In this document: piece by piece, positions 25,567 through 33,273 of the stretch
Layout of the letters: each line of letters begins with the position of its first letter
Position numbering within the stretch: the first letter of the stretch is position 1
Assembly: GCA_041493035.1 (NCBI GenBank)
Contig: JBGPYB010000016.1
Coordinates: 1-44,598 of the forward strand
DNA from: JBGPYB01 sp041493035
GTDB lineage: Bacteria; Acidobacteriota; Vicinamibacteria; Fen-336
Length of the DNA stretch: 44,598 nucleotides
Direction of reading: 5' to 3'
Notes under the pieces: model-generated
Seen by the model: only the letters and a program-made list of their open reading frames with translations
What the model was told of the DNA's origin: nothing
Databases searched by the model: none
Program-made: the position numbers and the translations under genes

Positions 25567-26982
25567 CTACGGCCGCGGCTTGCGCCGCGTGGCGGCCCGC
25601 CGGCGATCTTCTCGCTCACGGGACGCGCGGAGGCGGTTCTCGCGCCAGCCGCTTGGACCCTCTTCCGGGGGCGTGAGGTAGCCCCAGGACAACTCTCCCT
25701 CCTGGCGGTACGTCTTGCCGAGGGTCAAAGCGAGGCTCGCCTTCGTCAGCTCCTTCCCAAGATAAAAAGCGTGGGTGCCTTCCTCGACGCCCAACTGCGC
25801 GAAGATCTCGGAAGCGTCGGTCCCGCTCACGAAGCGTTCCGCATTGAAGACGTGGATCCTTTCGCCGTCGGTGAAGATGCGGTAGTCGCGGTCCGTGATC
25901 TCCTTCTGCATCTGCCGCAACTCGGCCTCACTGTACACCGATACGGCCGCGTCCCTGGCGGTCAAGAGCCGGCTGTCGACGTGCTTGGGCAGGCTCTTCT
26001 TGGTGACGGCGTAGTGCATCAGGCGGCGGGCGATGTCGGCCTCGCGCACCGCGCCTCGCGCCCACGGGATCTCCGCCGTGGTCAGCACGTGGCGGATTCC
26101 CAGCTCCTGGCAATAGCCGAGCAGCAGCGCCGTGACGCCCGTCGAGTCGGCTTCGGTAAGCTCCGTGAGGTTCGCGATCCCCATCAGGATCTCGGCCTCG
26201 GGCCACCGTCGGCGCACCTCGTAGTAACGATGGAGCGACTCGGCGGCGCCGAAGCCGATGGGCTCGAGGATCGGGTCCGCGATGGTGCGGACGCCCCAGC
26301 CAGCCAGCGTCTCCATGTTTCGGTAAAGGCTGTCGAGTCCCGCGCCGAAATCGGGGAGGACGACGACGGTGGCGTCCAGCTCCCGGGCCAGCTCCAGGTT
26401 CGACCCGTTCACGCTCAGCACCAGCTCGGCGCCCGCCTTCACGGCCGCGCGGACCTCTTCCGCATCGAAGCTGTCGACGCTAACCCTGTGCCCTTCGCCT
26501 CGAAGCGCTCCGACGATGTCTGCCAGCGCCGGAAACGGCACGCCCTTGGTGCAGCCGACGTCGATGACGTCGGCCCCCTGGTCGGCGAAAGCGCGGGCCC
26601 GGCCGACGATCTCGGGAACCGAGAAGCGCGGCGCATTGTTGATCTCGGCCAGAATCTGGACGTCGTGAGCGCCGTAGTCGGCCCGTGCCGCGGCCATGCC
26701 GAAGTGCTCGGGGATCTGGCGCAGGTCCTTCGGGCCTTTCTCGGCGCGGACGCCGCAGCGCTTCTCGACCAGCGCGACGTCCCCCTGGGTGTGCCCCGGC
26801 AGCAAGACGAGGTCGGTGCCGTCCGCGACCTTCAGAAAGCGAGAGACCCACTCGGTCGTCATCAGGGCCGCCACGCTGATGCCGAGGACGGTGATCTCGT
26901 GTTCGAAAGGCGTCTTCATCCCGGCGAGGGTGTCGCGGAGCAGCGGCGCCGCGAGCTTGCCGGTCACGAAGAGGACCTTCAT
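25567..26982 (-). CDS. Dihydropteroate-synthase-like protein with DUF6513 N-terminus
   Basis: 471 residues. The first ~125 residues (KVLFVTGKLAAPLLRDTL; LVLLPGHTQGD) match the domain that precedes DHPS in the archaeal/methylotroph family TIGR00284. A TIM-barrel DHPS-like region follows, with EINNAPRFSVPEIVGRA, GADVIDVGCTKGVPF and VSVDSFDAEEVRAAV. In archaea this family is thought to couple the pterin diphosphate to beta-RFAP, the H4MPT equivalent of dihydropteroate synthesis; direct proof for this protein is lacking. It is 8 bp upstream of pabB in the same operon. The Arg-rich tail is unusual. Confidence 0.88.
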   Translation of the reverse strand: MKVLFVTGKLAAPLLRDTLAGMKTPFEHEITVLGISVAALMTTEWVSRFLKVADGTDLVLLPGHTQGDVALVEKRCGVRAEKGPKDLRQIPEHFGMAAARADYGAHDVQILAEINNAPRFSVPEIVGRARAFADQGADVIDVGCTKGVPFPALADIVGALRGEGHRVSVDSFDAEEVRAAVKAGAELVLSVNGSNLELARELDATVVVLPDFGAGLDSLYRNMETLAGWGVRTIADPILEPIGFGAAESLHRYYEVRRRWPEAEILMGIANLTELTEADSTGVTALLLGYCQELGIRHVLTTAEIPWARGAVREADIARRLMHYAVTKKSLPKHVDSRLLTARDAAVSVYSEAELRQMQKEITDRDYRIFTDGERIHVFNAERFVSGTDASEIFAQLGVEEGTHAFYLGKELTKASLALTLGKTYRQEGELSWGYLTPPEEGPSGWRENRLRASREREDRRRAATRRKPRP

Positions 26983-26995
26983 TCGGTCGGACGGC

Positions 26996-27943
26996 TCAGC
27001 CCGGCGGGATCCGATCCTTGTTGGCCGCGAGCCACTGGGCGAAGGTCTGGAGCTTCGGGTTCAGGGCGCGGGACAGGGCGATGTCCCGGGCGCCGCAGAA
27101 GTCCTTCTCGAAGTCCCGCTTGAACTGGAACATGTTGGCGAGGTCGTCGGCTCCGGGGAAGCCGAAGGTGCGGTAGACCTCGGGCGGAACGTAGCTGTAC
27201 GCCACGTCTTCGCCGAACGCTCGCGAGAGGTCGGCCGCCATCTGCGCGCCGGTCAGGAATTCCCCGGCGATACCGACGGTCTTGCCGACGTACTCGGTGC
27301 CGCCCTTGAAGATGCCGTAGGCGCAGCGGCCGATGTCCTCGGCGGCGATTCCGGGAAGCTTCTTATCGGCCATGGGGAGGACGAAGGCGAGCTTTCCGTC
27401 GGGCCCCTTCTTCGGCCCCATCCCGAACAGGATGAGGTTGTCCCAGTAGAACGACGTCAGGAGAAAGGTCGTGGGAACGCGGGCATCGGAGAAGAAGTGG
27501 TCCGACTCTCCCTTGGCGTCGAAGTGCGGGACCTTGTACTTGCCCATCAACGTGGGCATGCGGGTGTCTTGGGCGGGAACAAAGCGTCGCGTGTCCTCGA
27601 GGGTCGACCAGATGACGTGTTGCACGCCGGTGTCCTTGGCCGCTTGAGCCATCGCCGCAGCCTGAGCCTGTTCTTTCTCGGGGGAGAAGTGATCCCAGAA
27701 GAAGGTCACGCAGTAGGCCCCGTGGGCGCCGCGGAACGCCTGCTTGAGGCTGACCGCGTCATCAACGTTGGCCACGACGACCTCGGCGCCGAGCGCTCCG
27801 AGCTGCTGAGCCTTCTCGGTTCGGACGTCTCTCGTCACGGCACGCACGGCGAAGCCGCCGCTCGGATCGTCCAGGATGGCGCGAACGAGGCCGCCTCCCT
27901 GGCTGCCGGTCGCGCCCACGACGACGATGATTTTCTTCTCCAT
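26996..27943 (-). CDS. NmrA/HSCARG-like NAD(P)-binding protein
   Basis: 315 residues. A Rossmann fold with VVGATGSQGGGLVRAILDD at the N-terminus and typical NmrA features: AVTRDVRTEKAQQLGALGAE, VQHVIWSTLEDTR, FLLTSFYWDNLILF and AEDIGRCAYGIF. NmrA-like proteins sense NADP(H) or reduce small molecules. It lies 13 bp upstream of the DHPS-like gene, so it is probably in the operon. A reductase role in pterin metabolism is possible, but so is passenger status. Confidence 0.82.
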   Translation of the reverse strand: MEKKIIVVVGATGSQGGGLVRAILDDPSGGFAVRAVTRDVRTEKAQQLGALGAEVVVANVDDAVSLKQAFRGAHGAYCVTFFWDHFSPEKEQAQAAAMAQAAKDTGVQHVIWSTLEDTRRFVPAQDTRMPTLMGKYKVPHFDAKGESDHFFSDARVPTTFLLTSFYWDNLILFGMGPKKGPDGKLAFVLPMADKKLPGIAAEDIGRCAYGIFKGGTEYVGKTVGIAGEFLTGAQMAADLSRAFGEDVAYSYVPPEVYRTFGFPGADDLANMFQFKRDFEKDFCGARDIALSRALNPKLQTFAQWLAANKDRIPPG

Positions 27944-27951
27944 GCCGCCCT

Positions 27952-28086
27952 CTAGTTCTTGACGCCGCCGGGCGCCTCGACGAGCGCGGGCTCCGGCACG
28001 CGGTTCTTGACCGCCGGGATCGAACGCACGGATGCGTAGACCGCCTTCAGGTCCTCGTTGGTCAGGTTCTCACACGTCTGCACGAC
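27952..28086 (-). pseudogene. C-terminal remnant of a c-type cytochrome
   Basis: The frame closes with TAG at 27952 and is bounded upstream by a TGA at 28087-28089. Its 44 codons read CENLTNEDLKAVYASVRSIP followed by AVKNRVPEPA, the usual C-terminal end of secreted cytochrome c subunits (tedL.Ai.ayLrs.p.vkn.vP). The heme CxxCH and the whole N-terminal domain are missing and there is no convincing start. It fills the 153-bp gap between the NmrA and carbinolamine dehydratase genes. Confidence 0.55.
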
Positions 28087-28096
28087 TCATGCTATC

Positions 28097-28462
28097 TCAG
28101 GTACCCTTTCCGCTGGCCACGAACTTGTTGGGCGTTCCCTCGAGCGCCGAGCCCTCGGCCGGGCGCCACAACGCGACGTCCTCGATCTTGCGGGCCAGCT
28201 CCAAGTCCTTGTCGGTAATCCCGTTCTCCGAATGAGTCATGAGCTTCACCGTGACCTTGGCCCAGGTGACGCTCAAGTCGGGATGGTGCCAGGCCGCTTC
28301 GGCCAAGAACGCGATCTGGTTCACGAGCAGCAGTGTCGTCGGCCAGCCGTCGGTCTTGTACTGGCGCCGGATCCAGCCGTCCTCCAGGTACCAGCCAGGA
28401 AGATCCGTCAGCTTCTTCGCGATCTCGTCGTCTGAATACGTCGGCAGCTTTGCTCTCGTCAT
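28097..28462 (-). CDS. Pterin-4a-carbinolamine dehydratase family protein
   Basis: 121 residues, standard family length. The active-site segment AAWHHPDLSVTWAKVTVKLM matches the EHHPdv...y..V...l pattern of PCD/DCoH proteins, and the THSENGITDKDLELARKIE tail is typical. PCDs dehydrate 4a-hydroxytetrahydropterins. In an H4MPT operon it may handle a pterin precursor rather than support aromatic amino acid hydroxylation. It is 9 bp from the SDR gene upstream. Confidence 0.9.
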   Translation of the reverse strand: MTRAKLPTYSDDEIAKKLTDLPGWYLEDGWIRRQYKTDGWPTTLLLVNQIAFLAEAAWHHPDLSVTWAKVTVKLMTHSENGITDKDLELARKIEDVALWRPAEGSALEGTPNKFVASGKGT

Positions 28463-28471
28463 GCTCCGAAG

Positions 28472-29275
28472 CTACATCACCGCGCCGCCGTTCACCAGCA
28501 GCGTCGTGCCCGTGAGGAACGCGGCCTCGCCCGAGGCGAGAAAGACGGCCGCCTGCGCCACGTCTTCCGGCGTCCCCCAGCGCTTGAGAGGCGTTGACTC
28601 GGCGATGCGACGCCGTGCGTCCTCCGTGAGCCCTTCGGCGAAAGCCGTGGCGATCCAGCCTGGCGCGAGGACGTGAACGCGCACCTCGGGAGCCAGGCTC
28701 AGGGCCAGGCACTTGCTGAAGGCGAGGACTCCTCCTTTCGCCGCGGCGTAGATCTCGGCCAGGCGCCCGGGTGCCCCGGTCAGCACGTGGTCCCACGAGA
28801 CGTTGAGGATGACGCCGCTTCCCTGTGGGCGCATCAGCTCGGCCGCCCGCCAGGAGCAGAGCATCGTCGCGCGCAGGTCGACGCCGAGCGCTCGATCGAG
28901 CTTCTCGATATCGGAAAGCCTGGATCCTTCGCCGGTCAGGATGTCCGTGCCTGCGTTGTTCACCCACACGTCCGCGCGCCCCAGTCGAGCTGCGACCTCG
29001 GCCTTGAGGCGATCGACCTCGGACTCCCGCGAGAGATCAGCTTCAAGAACGAAAGCCTGACTCCCGGCTCGGCGCACGTCATCGGCCGTCTGGTTGGCGC
29101 CGTCGGCGTTCCGCCGGTACGTCAGGAGCAGCGTAGCTCCCTCGCGCGCAAAGGCCCTCGCGATGGCGCGGCCGATGCCGCTCGATGCGCCCGTGACGAC
29201 AGCATTCCGCCCCGCGAGGCGCCCGGGCGCAGGCGCCAGAGCCCTTTCGGCGCTCGTGGTCTCGTCGTCGTTCAT
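28472..29275 (-). CDS. Short-chain dehydrogenase/reductase
   Basis: 267 residues. A classical SDR with nucleotide motif TGASSGIGRAIARAFA, NNAG (in WVNNAGTDIL), and an active-site Tyr/Lys pair in IYAAAKGG. The usual serine 13 residues before the Tyr is not obvious; the segment NVSWDHVLTGAPGRL has its Ser 16 residues before, so spacing is altered. The C-terminus LAPGWIATAF... FLTGTTLLVNGGAVM is regular. As first gene of the operon with PCD, DHPS-like and MptG it is a candidate pterin reductase (FolM/pteridine-reductase role), by context only. Confidence 0.88.
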   Translation of the reverse strand: MNDDETTSAERALAPAPGRLAGRNAVVTGASSGIGRAIARAFAREGATLLLTYRRNADGANQTADDVRRAGSQAFVLEADLSRESEVDRLKAEVAARLGRADVWVNNAGTDILTGEGSRLSDIEKLDRALGVDLRATMLCSWRAAELMRPQGSGVILNVSWDHVLTGAPGRLAEIYAAAKGGVLAFSKCLALSLAPEVRVHVLAPGWIATAFAEGLTEDARRRIAESTPLKRWGTPEDVAQAAVFLASGEAAFLTGTTLLVNGGAVM

Positions 29276-29314
29276 GATGGCTGGCGCCTTCGACCGCTAG
29301 TATATGATGGCGTC

Positions 29315-30073
29315 ATGTCCGGCCCTCTTCACGCACCGCGTCTGCTCGTCAGCGTCGTTTCGGCCGAGGAGGTCGCCGCGGCCCTCGAGGGAGGTGCCGA
29401 CGTCGTCGACGTCAAGAACCCCGCCGAAGGCTCTCTCGGCGCCCCGACGCCGGGCTTGCTCCGCGAGATCCGCTCCTTCGTCACCCCGCCCGTTCTGTTG
29501 AGCGCGGCTCTCGGCGATGCGCCGCACCTGCCGGGAACGATGGCTTTGGCGGCCGCTGGCGCCGTGGCATGTGGCGCCGACTACGTCAAGGTCGGTCTGC
29601 TCGGGTCGGCCCGTCCCGAGCAGGCGCTGGAGCTGATCCTGGCCGCCCGACTTGCCGCAAGCGAGGCCAATCCTCGAGCGAAGCTCGTAGCCGTCGCGTA
29701 TGCCGACGCCTCACGCGTGGGCGCCTTGCCGCCGGCCGCTCTCCCCGCGATCGCGCGACAGGCCGGCGCTCACGGCGTGATGCTCGATACGGCAGTCAAG
29801 GACGGCACGTCGACCTTCGGGGCGCTGGGCGAGGATGCGTTGGCCGCCTTCGTCGCCGAGGCACGAGCCCTCGGGCTGATGACGGCGCTCGCCGGCGCCC
29901 TTCGGCTCGATGATTTCCCGAGACTTCGCTCCCTCGGCGTGGATCTCGTCGGCGTGCGCGGGAGCGCCTGCGACGGCGGTCGCGGCGGACGCGTGAGCGC
30001 CGCGCGCGTGGGTAGGCTTCGCGCCGCTCTTGGCCTCACTGCACCCGCGTCCCTCGCGCTCGCCCGTTCCTGA
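29315..30073 (+). CDS. mfnB: (5-formylfuran-3-yl)methyl phosphate synthase
   Basis: 252 residues from the ATG at 29315; an upstream open extension is antisense to the SDR gene and not family sequence. It matches the DUF556/MfnB family: GGADVVDVKNPAEGSLGAP, LSAALGDAPHLPGTM, CGADYVKVGLLG, MLDTAVKDGTSTF and VGVRGSACDGG. Lysines 34, 92 and 162 correspond, at a constant +7 offset, to K27, K85 and K155 of the Methanocaldococcus enzyme as I recall it. It condenses two glyceraldehyde-3-phosphates into the furan of methanofuran. It is the only rightward gene between two leftward operons, and its 3' end overlaps the MfnE-like gene. Confidence 0.94.
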   Translation: MSGPLHAPRLLVSVVSAEEVAAALEGGADVVDVKNPAEGSLGAPTPGLLREIRSFVTPPVLLSAALGDAPHLPGTMALAAAGAVACGADYVKVGLLGSARPEQALELILAARLAASEANPRAKLVAVAYADASRVGALPPAALPAIARQAGAHGVMLDTAVKDGTSTFGALGEDALAAFVAEARALGLMTALAGALRLDDFPRLRSLGVDLVGVRGSACDGGRGGRVSAARVGRLRAALGLTAPASLALARS

Positions 30074-30671
30074 GGAGGTCCTCGATCCTGTCTGGGTGCC
30101 GGCCGTTCAGGATCCAGCATTCCCTGGCCGGGGACAGGGCCCGAGGGAAGTAGTCGTCCACGATCCCGGTCGAAGCCAAGGAAGACAGGCTTGCCTCGGC
30201 CAGCAGGTCCTGTGTTCCGTCGGTGACTCCGTCCACGGCCTTCAGCAGGATGAGACGACGGGCGTCGAGTTGGCTCGCAGCCCACGCTGCGATGCTGTCG
30301 GAAGTGACGTCCCACCGATGGGGGAGTGGGTCGGTGGCGCGGAGCCATGCAAAGGGCGCGAGGATCGCGACGTGCCCCGCCTCGACGGCTCGTCGGGCAC
30401 CCTGGGCGTCGACGACCAGGTCGGCCGTTGGCAGAAGACCCGCCAGGAGGTGGGCATGCTGGTCCATGGCGAGGACGGCCATCCAGTGGGCGGCGCTGTC
30501 CCCGGGAGCGTGAAGGCGATCCATCTCGCGGACGGCGTCGGCGAGCGGGCCTCCGCCCGGCACGATCACCAACCCGTTCGTCTGCGCCAATCTGCCCAAG
30601 GTCTCGAGAAGTGGGCGCAGGTCCGCGTCTGCGATGAGGCTCCCTCCCACCTTCACCACCGCATCGATCAT
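30036..30671 (-). CDS. mfnE: MfnE-like amino-acid-kinase-family furan phosphate kinase
   Basis: 211 residues from the ATG at 30671, overlapping the TGA of the MfnF-like gene (TGATG); a GTG one codon earlier is also possible. The amino-acid kinase fold starts DAVVKVGGSLIADADLRPLL with IVPGGGPLADAVREMD and WDVTSDSIAAWAASQL. Archaeal MfnE (COG2054) phosphorylates aminomethylfuran phosphate to the diphosphate used for coupling. The position beside mfnF and mfnD supports the same role. The last 38 bp overlap the converging mfnB gene. Confidence 0.82.
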   Translation of the reverse strand: MIDAVVKVGGSLIADADLRPLLETLGRLAQTNGLVIVPGGGPLADAVREMDRLHAPGDSAAHWMAVLAMDQHAHLLAGLLPTADLVVDAQGARRAVEAGHVAILAPFAWLRATDPLPHRWDVTSDSIAAWAASQLDARRLILLKAVDGVTDGTQDLLAEASLSSLASTGIVDDYFPRALSPARECWILNGRHPDRIEDLLRNGRARGTRVQ

Positions 30672-31693
30672 CACGGCTCAAGCTCTCGTGCCAGCAGATG
30701 GGCCACGGCGGGGGCGGGCGCCGCCCTCGCCGCCGCTGTTCCCAGGCGAGAGTCGAGACCACAGGTCGCCAGGCCCGCCTCATAGGCCGCTGCCCGCGCC
30801 AGGAGAGCGCCGGCGCCCGCCACCACGGCCGTTCGCGGCGCCGTCGTTCCGAGGCGCTTCAGCACCTGGCGGATCCCCGACGCGATCTGTCGCGCCTGGG
30901 CCGCGGCCACGTGCTGCGCGATGGCGGTCACCTCCCTCGCACCGATCATCTCCATGTCCGCGCAGACGACGCGTGCCAGACGGGCCGCGGCCTCTTCGCG
31001 GCTGCGCCCGCGGCCGTCGGGCGTCTCGCAGTTGTACCCCGTCGCGTCGATCTGACCGAGCCACAGGTATGCGTCCGCGGCGATGGCGAAGTGCTCGGCG
31101 GCCACTCGGCAACGGCGCCCTCTCAGCGGAACCCGCCGAACGATGGCGCAGATCGGCGTGCGCAGGAGTCCGGTGTAGACCAGTTCGCCGCTCCGGAGGC
31201 GTCCGGGGTCGGTGCGCCCGTGGGCCGCAACTCGTCCAGCCACGATCGGGATGATGTCGGTCGTGGTACTTCCCACGTCGATGAGGAGAGCGTCGGGCCA
31301 ATGGCCGGTGATCAGTGTCGCGGTCGCCATCCAGTTCGCCGCGGCGACCTTCAGCGGGCGACGCCGCGCCTCGGCGTCGGAGTGGAAGCGCCCATCGACG
31401 CCGAACACATCGAGACCGGCGGCGGGGAAGGCGATACGAAAGGCATCGAGGACCGACGCGACACCTTCGCGCTTCGTCGCGAAACAGTCGGCCAGCTCCG
31501 CCGTCATCGTCACGGCCATGCGCGACCCGCCGCCCAACGCCGCACCCACCTCCGCGAGGACCTCAGGCAGCCGCGCCTTTTCGCGCCAGAGGGCGAAGGG
31601 ACGCTCGACGATCGTCGGCTCGGCGTCGCCGTCCAGGCGCGCGGCTTTCACGTTGGCGCCCCCCACATCCCAGCCGAGGATCCGTGGCCTCAT
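30671..31693 (-). CDS. mfnF: MfnF-like H4MPT-linked C1-pathway protein (hydantoinase/oxoprolinase fold)
   Basis: 340 residues. An ASKHA/hydantoinase-A-like fold with GWDVGGANVKAARLDGD, MTAELADCFATKREGV, DVFGVDGRFHSDAEARRRP, DALLIDVGSTTTDIIPIVAG and AVVAGAGALLARAAAYEAGL. This corresponds to TIGR03123, the family of archaeal MfnF. MfnF condenses aminomethylfuran diphosphate with gamma-glutamyltyramine to give the methanofuran core. Its ATG overlaps the stop of nothing downstream but is itself overlapped by the MfnD stop (ATGA at 31690-31693), indicating coupled translation in the order mfnD-mfnF-mfnE. Confidence 0.88.
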   Translation of the reverse strand: MRPRILGWDVGGANVKAARLDGDAEPTIVERPFALWREKARLPEVLAEVGAALGGGSRMAVTMTAELADCFATKREGVASVLDAFRIAFPAAGLDVFGVDGRFHSDAEARRRPLKVAAANWMATATLITGHWPDALLIDVGSTTTDIIPIVAGRVAAHGRTDPGRLRSGELVYTGLLRTPICAIVRRVPLRGRRCRVAAEHFAIAADAYLWLGQIDATGYNCETPDGRGRSREEAAARLARVVCADMEMIGAREVTAIAQHVAAAQARQIASGIRQVLKRLGTTAPRTAVVAGAGALLARAAAYEAGLATCGLDSRLGTAAARAAPAPAVAHLLARELEP

Positions 31694-32742
31694 CGGTCCT
31701 GCCCCCTACGCGCAAGGCGACGGACGCCGAGGATCGCCCCCGAGGCCGAGAAGCGAACCCACCGCCGCGCCCGGGGCGTCTTGGGCAACCTGCCGGCGCA
31801 GGCGGCGAGTGCGAGTCTCGCGATGTTTTCGTCCATCGCTGCACGAAGGCCGAGGTACGCCGTCGTCAGGCGTGGGTTCACCTCGATGACGACCGCGTCG
31901 TTCGCCGTCAGGACCAGATCGACGCCGACGTAGCCCTTGAACCCAGGGAAGGCCTTGCACGCGAGCACGGCCGCGGCGAGAGCGTGTGTCACGCGGGGAG
32001 AATCGAGGGGCGTGACGCCGCCACGATACGAGAAGCGATGTGTCTCCCGGAGCCATTGACCGTTCACCGCCAGGGCCACGGCTTCGCCACCGAATGCCAG
32101 GAGCGAGACGCTCGCGGCAACGCCGGAGACGTGCCGCTGCACGAGGAACCTGTCGGCCTCCGCTGACACGGATCGGACCGAGGCGATGGCCCGAGGCCAC
32201 TCGTCCGCACTCCGGACCAGCCACACGCCGCCGCATCCGGCTCCCCTGGCGGGCTTGACCACGACGGGGAAGCCCATCGCACGACCCGCGGCATGGGCTT
32301 CGGCCGTCGTCCTCACGGCATGCGTTTCCGGATGCGACACTCCGCAACGAGCCAGGAGCCGCGGGAGGGCTTGCTTGTCGCAGGCTCGACGGATGACGAC
32401 AGCGCTCGAACCCAGAAGTGCCGTCCCGTGACGCTCGGCCCGCGCTGCGAGCGCCTCGAGGTGACCGTGGGTTTCCGGAGCCACGAGCCACGCGGCATCC
32501 ACGGACGCGAGAAGACCGTCGAGCAACGACGCGTTGCCGGGGGGAAGTACTACGACCTCGGCGGCCTTCGAGCGCAGCGGGAACCGCGGATCCACCGTGG
32601 TCACGATGCGATGGTGACGAAGCGCCGCGAGATCGTTCACCAGCGCGTCACGCATCGCTCGCCCCTCGCGAGCCAGCGAAGGAGGTACGGGCTGCCCCGC
32701 GAGGCCGCCGCCGCTGACGAACTCGTGGACCAGAATGCGCAT
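31690..32742 (-). CDS. mfnD: MfnD-like ATP-grasp ligase (tyramine-glutamate ligase)
   Basis: 350 residues. The N-terminus RILVHEFVSGGGLAGQPVPP is characteristic of the COG1821-type ATP-grasp family that includes archaeal MfnD. ATP-grasp features follow: ACDKQALPRLLARCGVSHPE, GFPVVVKPARGAGCGGVWLV, and the metal-binding VVIEVNPRLTTAYLGL. MfnD forms gamma-glutamyltyramine from glutamate and tyramine. Its stop overlaps the mfnF start by 4 bp. The tyrosine decarboxylase (MfnA) needed to make tyramine is not in this window; in bacteria the acceptor may be tyrosine instead. Confidence 0.85.
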   Translation of the reverse strand: MRILVHEFVSGGGLAGQPVPPSLAREGRAMRDALVNDLAALRHHRIVTTVDPRFPLRSKAAEVVVLPPGNASLLDGLLASVDAAWLVAPETHGHLEALAARAERHGTALLGSSAVVIRRACDKQALPRLLARCGVSHPETHAVRTTAEAHAAGRAMGFPVVVKPARGAGCGGVWLVRSADEWPRAIASVRSVSAEADRFLVQRHVSGVAASVSLLAFGGEAVALAVNGQWLRETHRFSYRGGVTPLDSPRVTHALAAAVLACKAFPGFKGYVGVDLVLTANDAVVIEVNPRLTTAYLGLRAAMDENIARLALAACAGRLPKTPRARRWVRFSASGAILGVRRLARRGQDR

Positions 32743-32773
32743 CGGCCTCGCTAGAACTCGCGGGGCGGGAGGA

Positions 32774-33262
32774 TCAGTCGGTCATCCGCTCCCGGACCCA
32801 TCCCGACTGGCCGAAGGACTCTTCGACCTCGATGGCCAGAGCGTGGAGCTTTCCGCCGCCCATCTTCCGGAGCTCGTCTCGGACACGTCCCAGGAGGTAT
32901 CGGGCCAGCATTTCCGCTGTAGTGTTGGGGATCGGAACGAAGCAGACGTCGCTCTTCGGGAAGACGTAGCGCCGGTCCTTGTAGAGCACCTGGACGCCGT
33001 CCCCTTCTTCCGAGAGACGCAGCGCCTGGTTCTGGGTCGGGAGCAGCATGCGGTGATCCATCTCGTCGACCAGACGCCGCATCAGGCGTTTCAGGCTCAC
33101 GAAATCCCAGACATAACCGTTCTCGTCGAGGTCTCCCTCCAGCTCGACCCGCGCCCTGTAGTTGTGGCCATGGAGCGTTTCGCAGGTGTCGCTGTAGGTG
33201 ATGAAGTGGCCGCAGCAAAAGACCAGGTAATCCTTCTCGACGACGATCTTGTACTCGGCCAT
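32774..33262 (-). CDS. PTPS/QueD-family enzyme with CExxHGH motif
   Basis: 162 residues from the ATG at 33262 with a GGAG ribosome site just upstream; the open extension beyond is antisense-like Arg-rich sequence. A tunnel-fold 6-pyruvoyltetrahydropterin synthase family member with zinc ligands in CGHFITY and HGHNYRARVEL, and the active-site motif CETLHGHNY. Having both Cys and Glu before HGH resembles the dual PTPS-I/III class, which can cleave dihydroneopterin triphosphate to 6-hydroxymethyl-dihydropterin. That product is the pterin needed by the DHPS-like enzyme encoded in the island. A queuosine role (QueD) is the alternative. Confidence 0.88.
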   Translation of the reverse strand: MAEYKIVVEKDYLVFCCGHFITYSDTCETLHGHNYRARVELEGDLDENGYVWDFVSLKRLMRRLVDEMDHRMLLPTQNQALRLSEEGDGVQVLYKDRRYVFPKSDVCFVPIPNTTAEMLARYLLGRVRDELRKMGGGKLHALAIEVEESFGQSGWVRERMTD

Positions 33263-33273
33263 CTCCCGCTCCT

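Noticed and set aside
25771..27123. 450-codon plus-strand open frame opposite the DHPS-like gene
   Set aside because: No recognisable motif; the minus strand carries the DHPS signature and operon structure.
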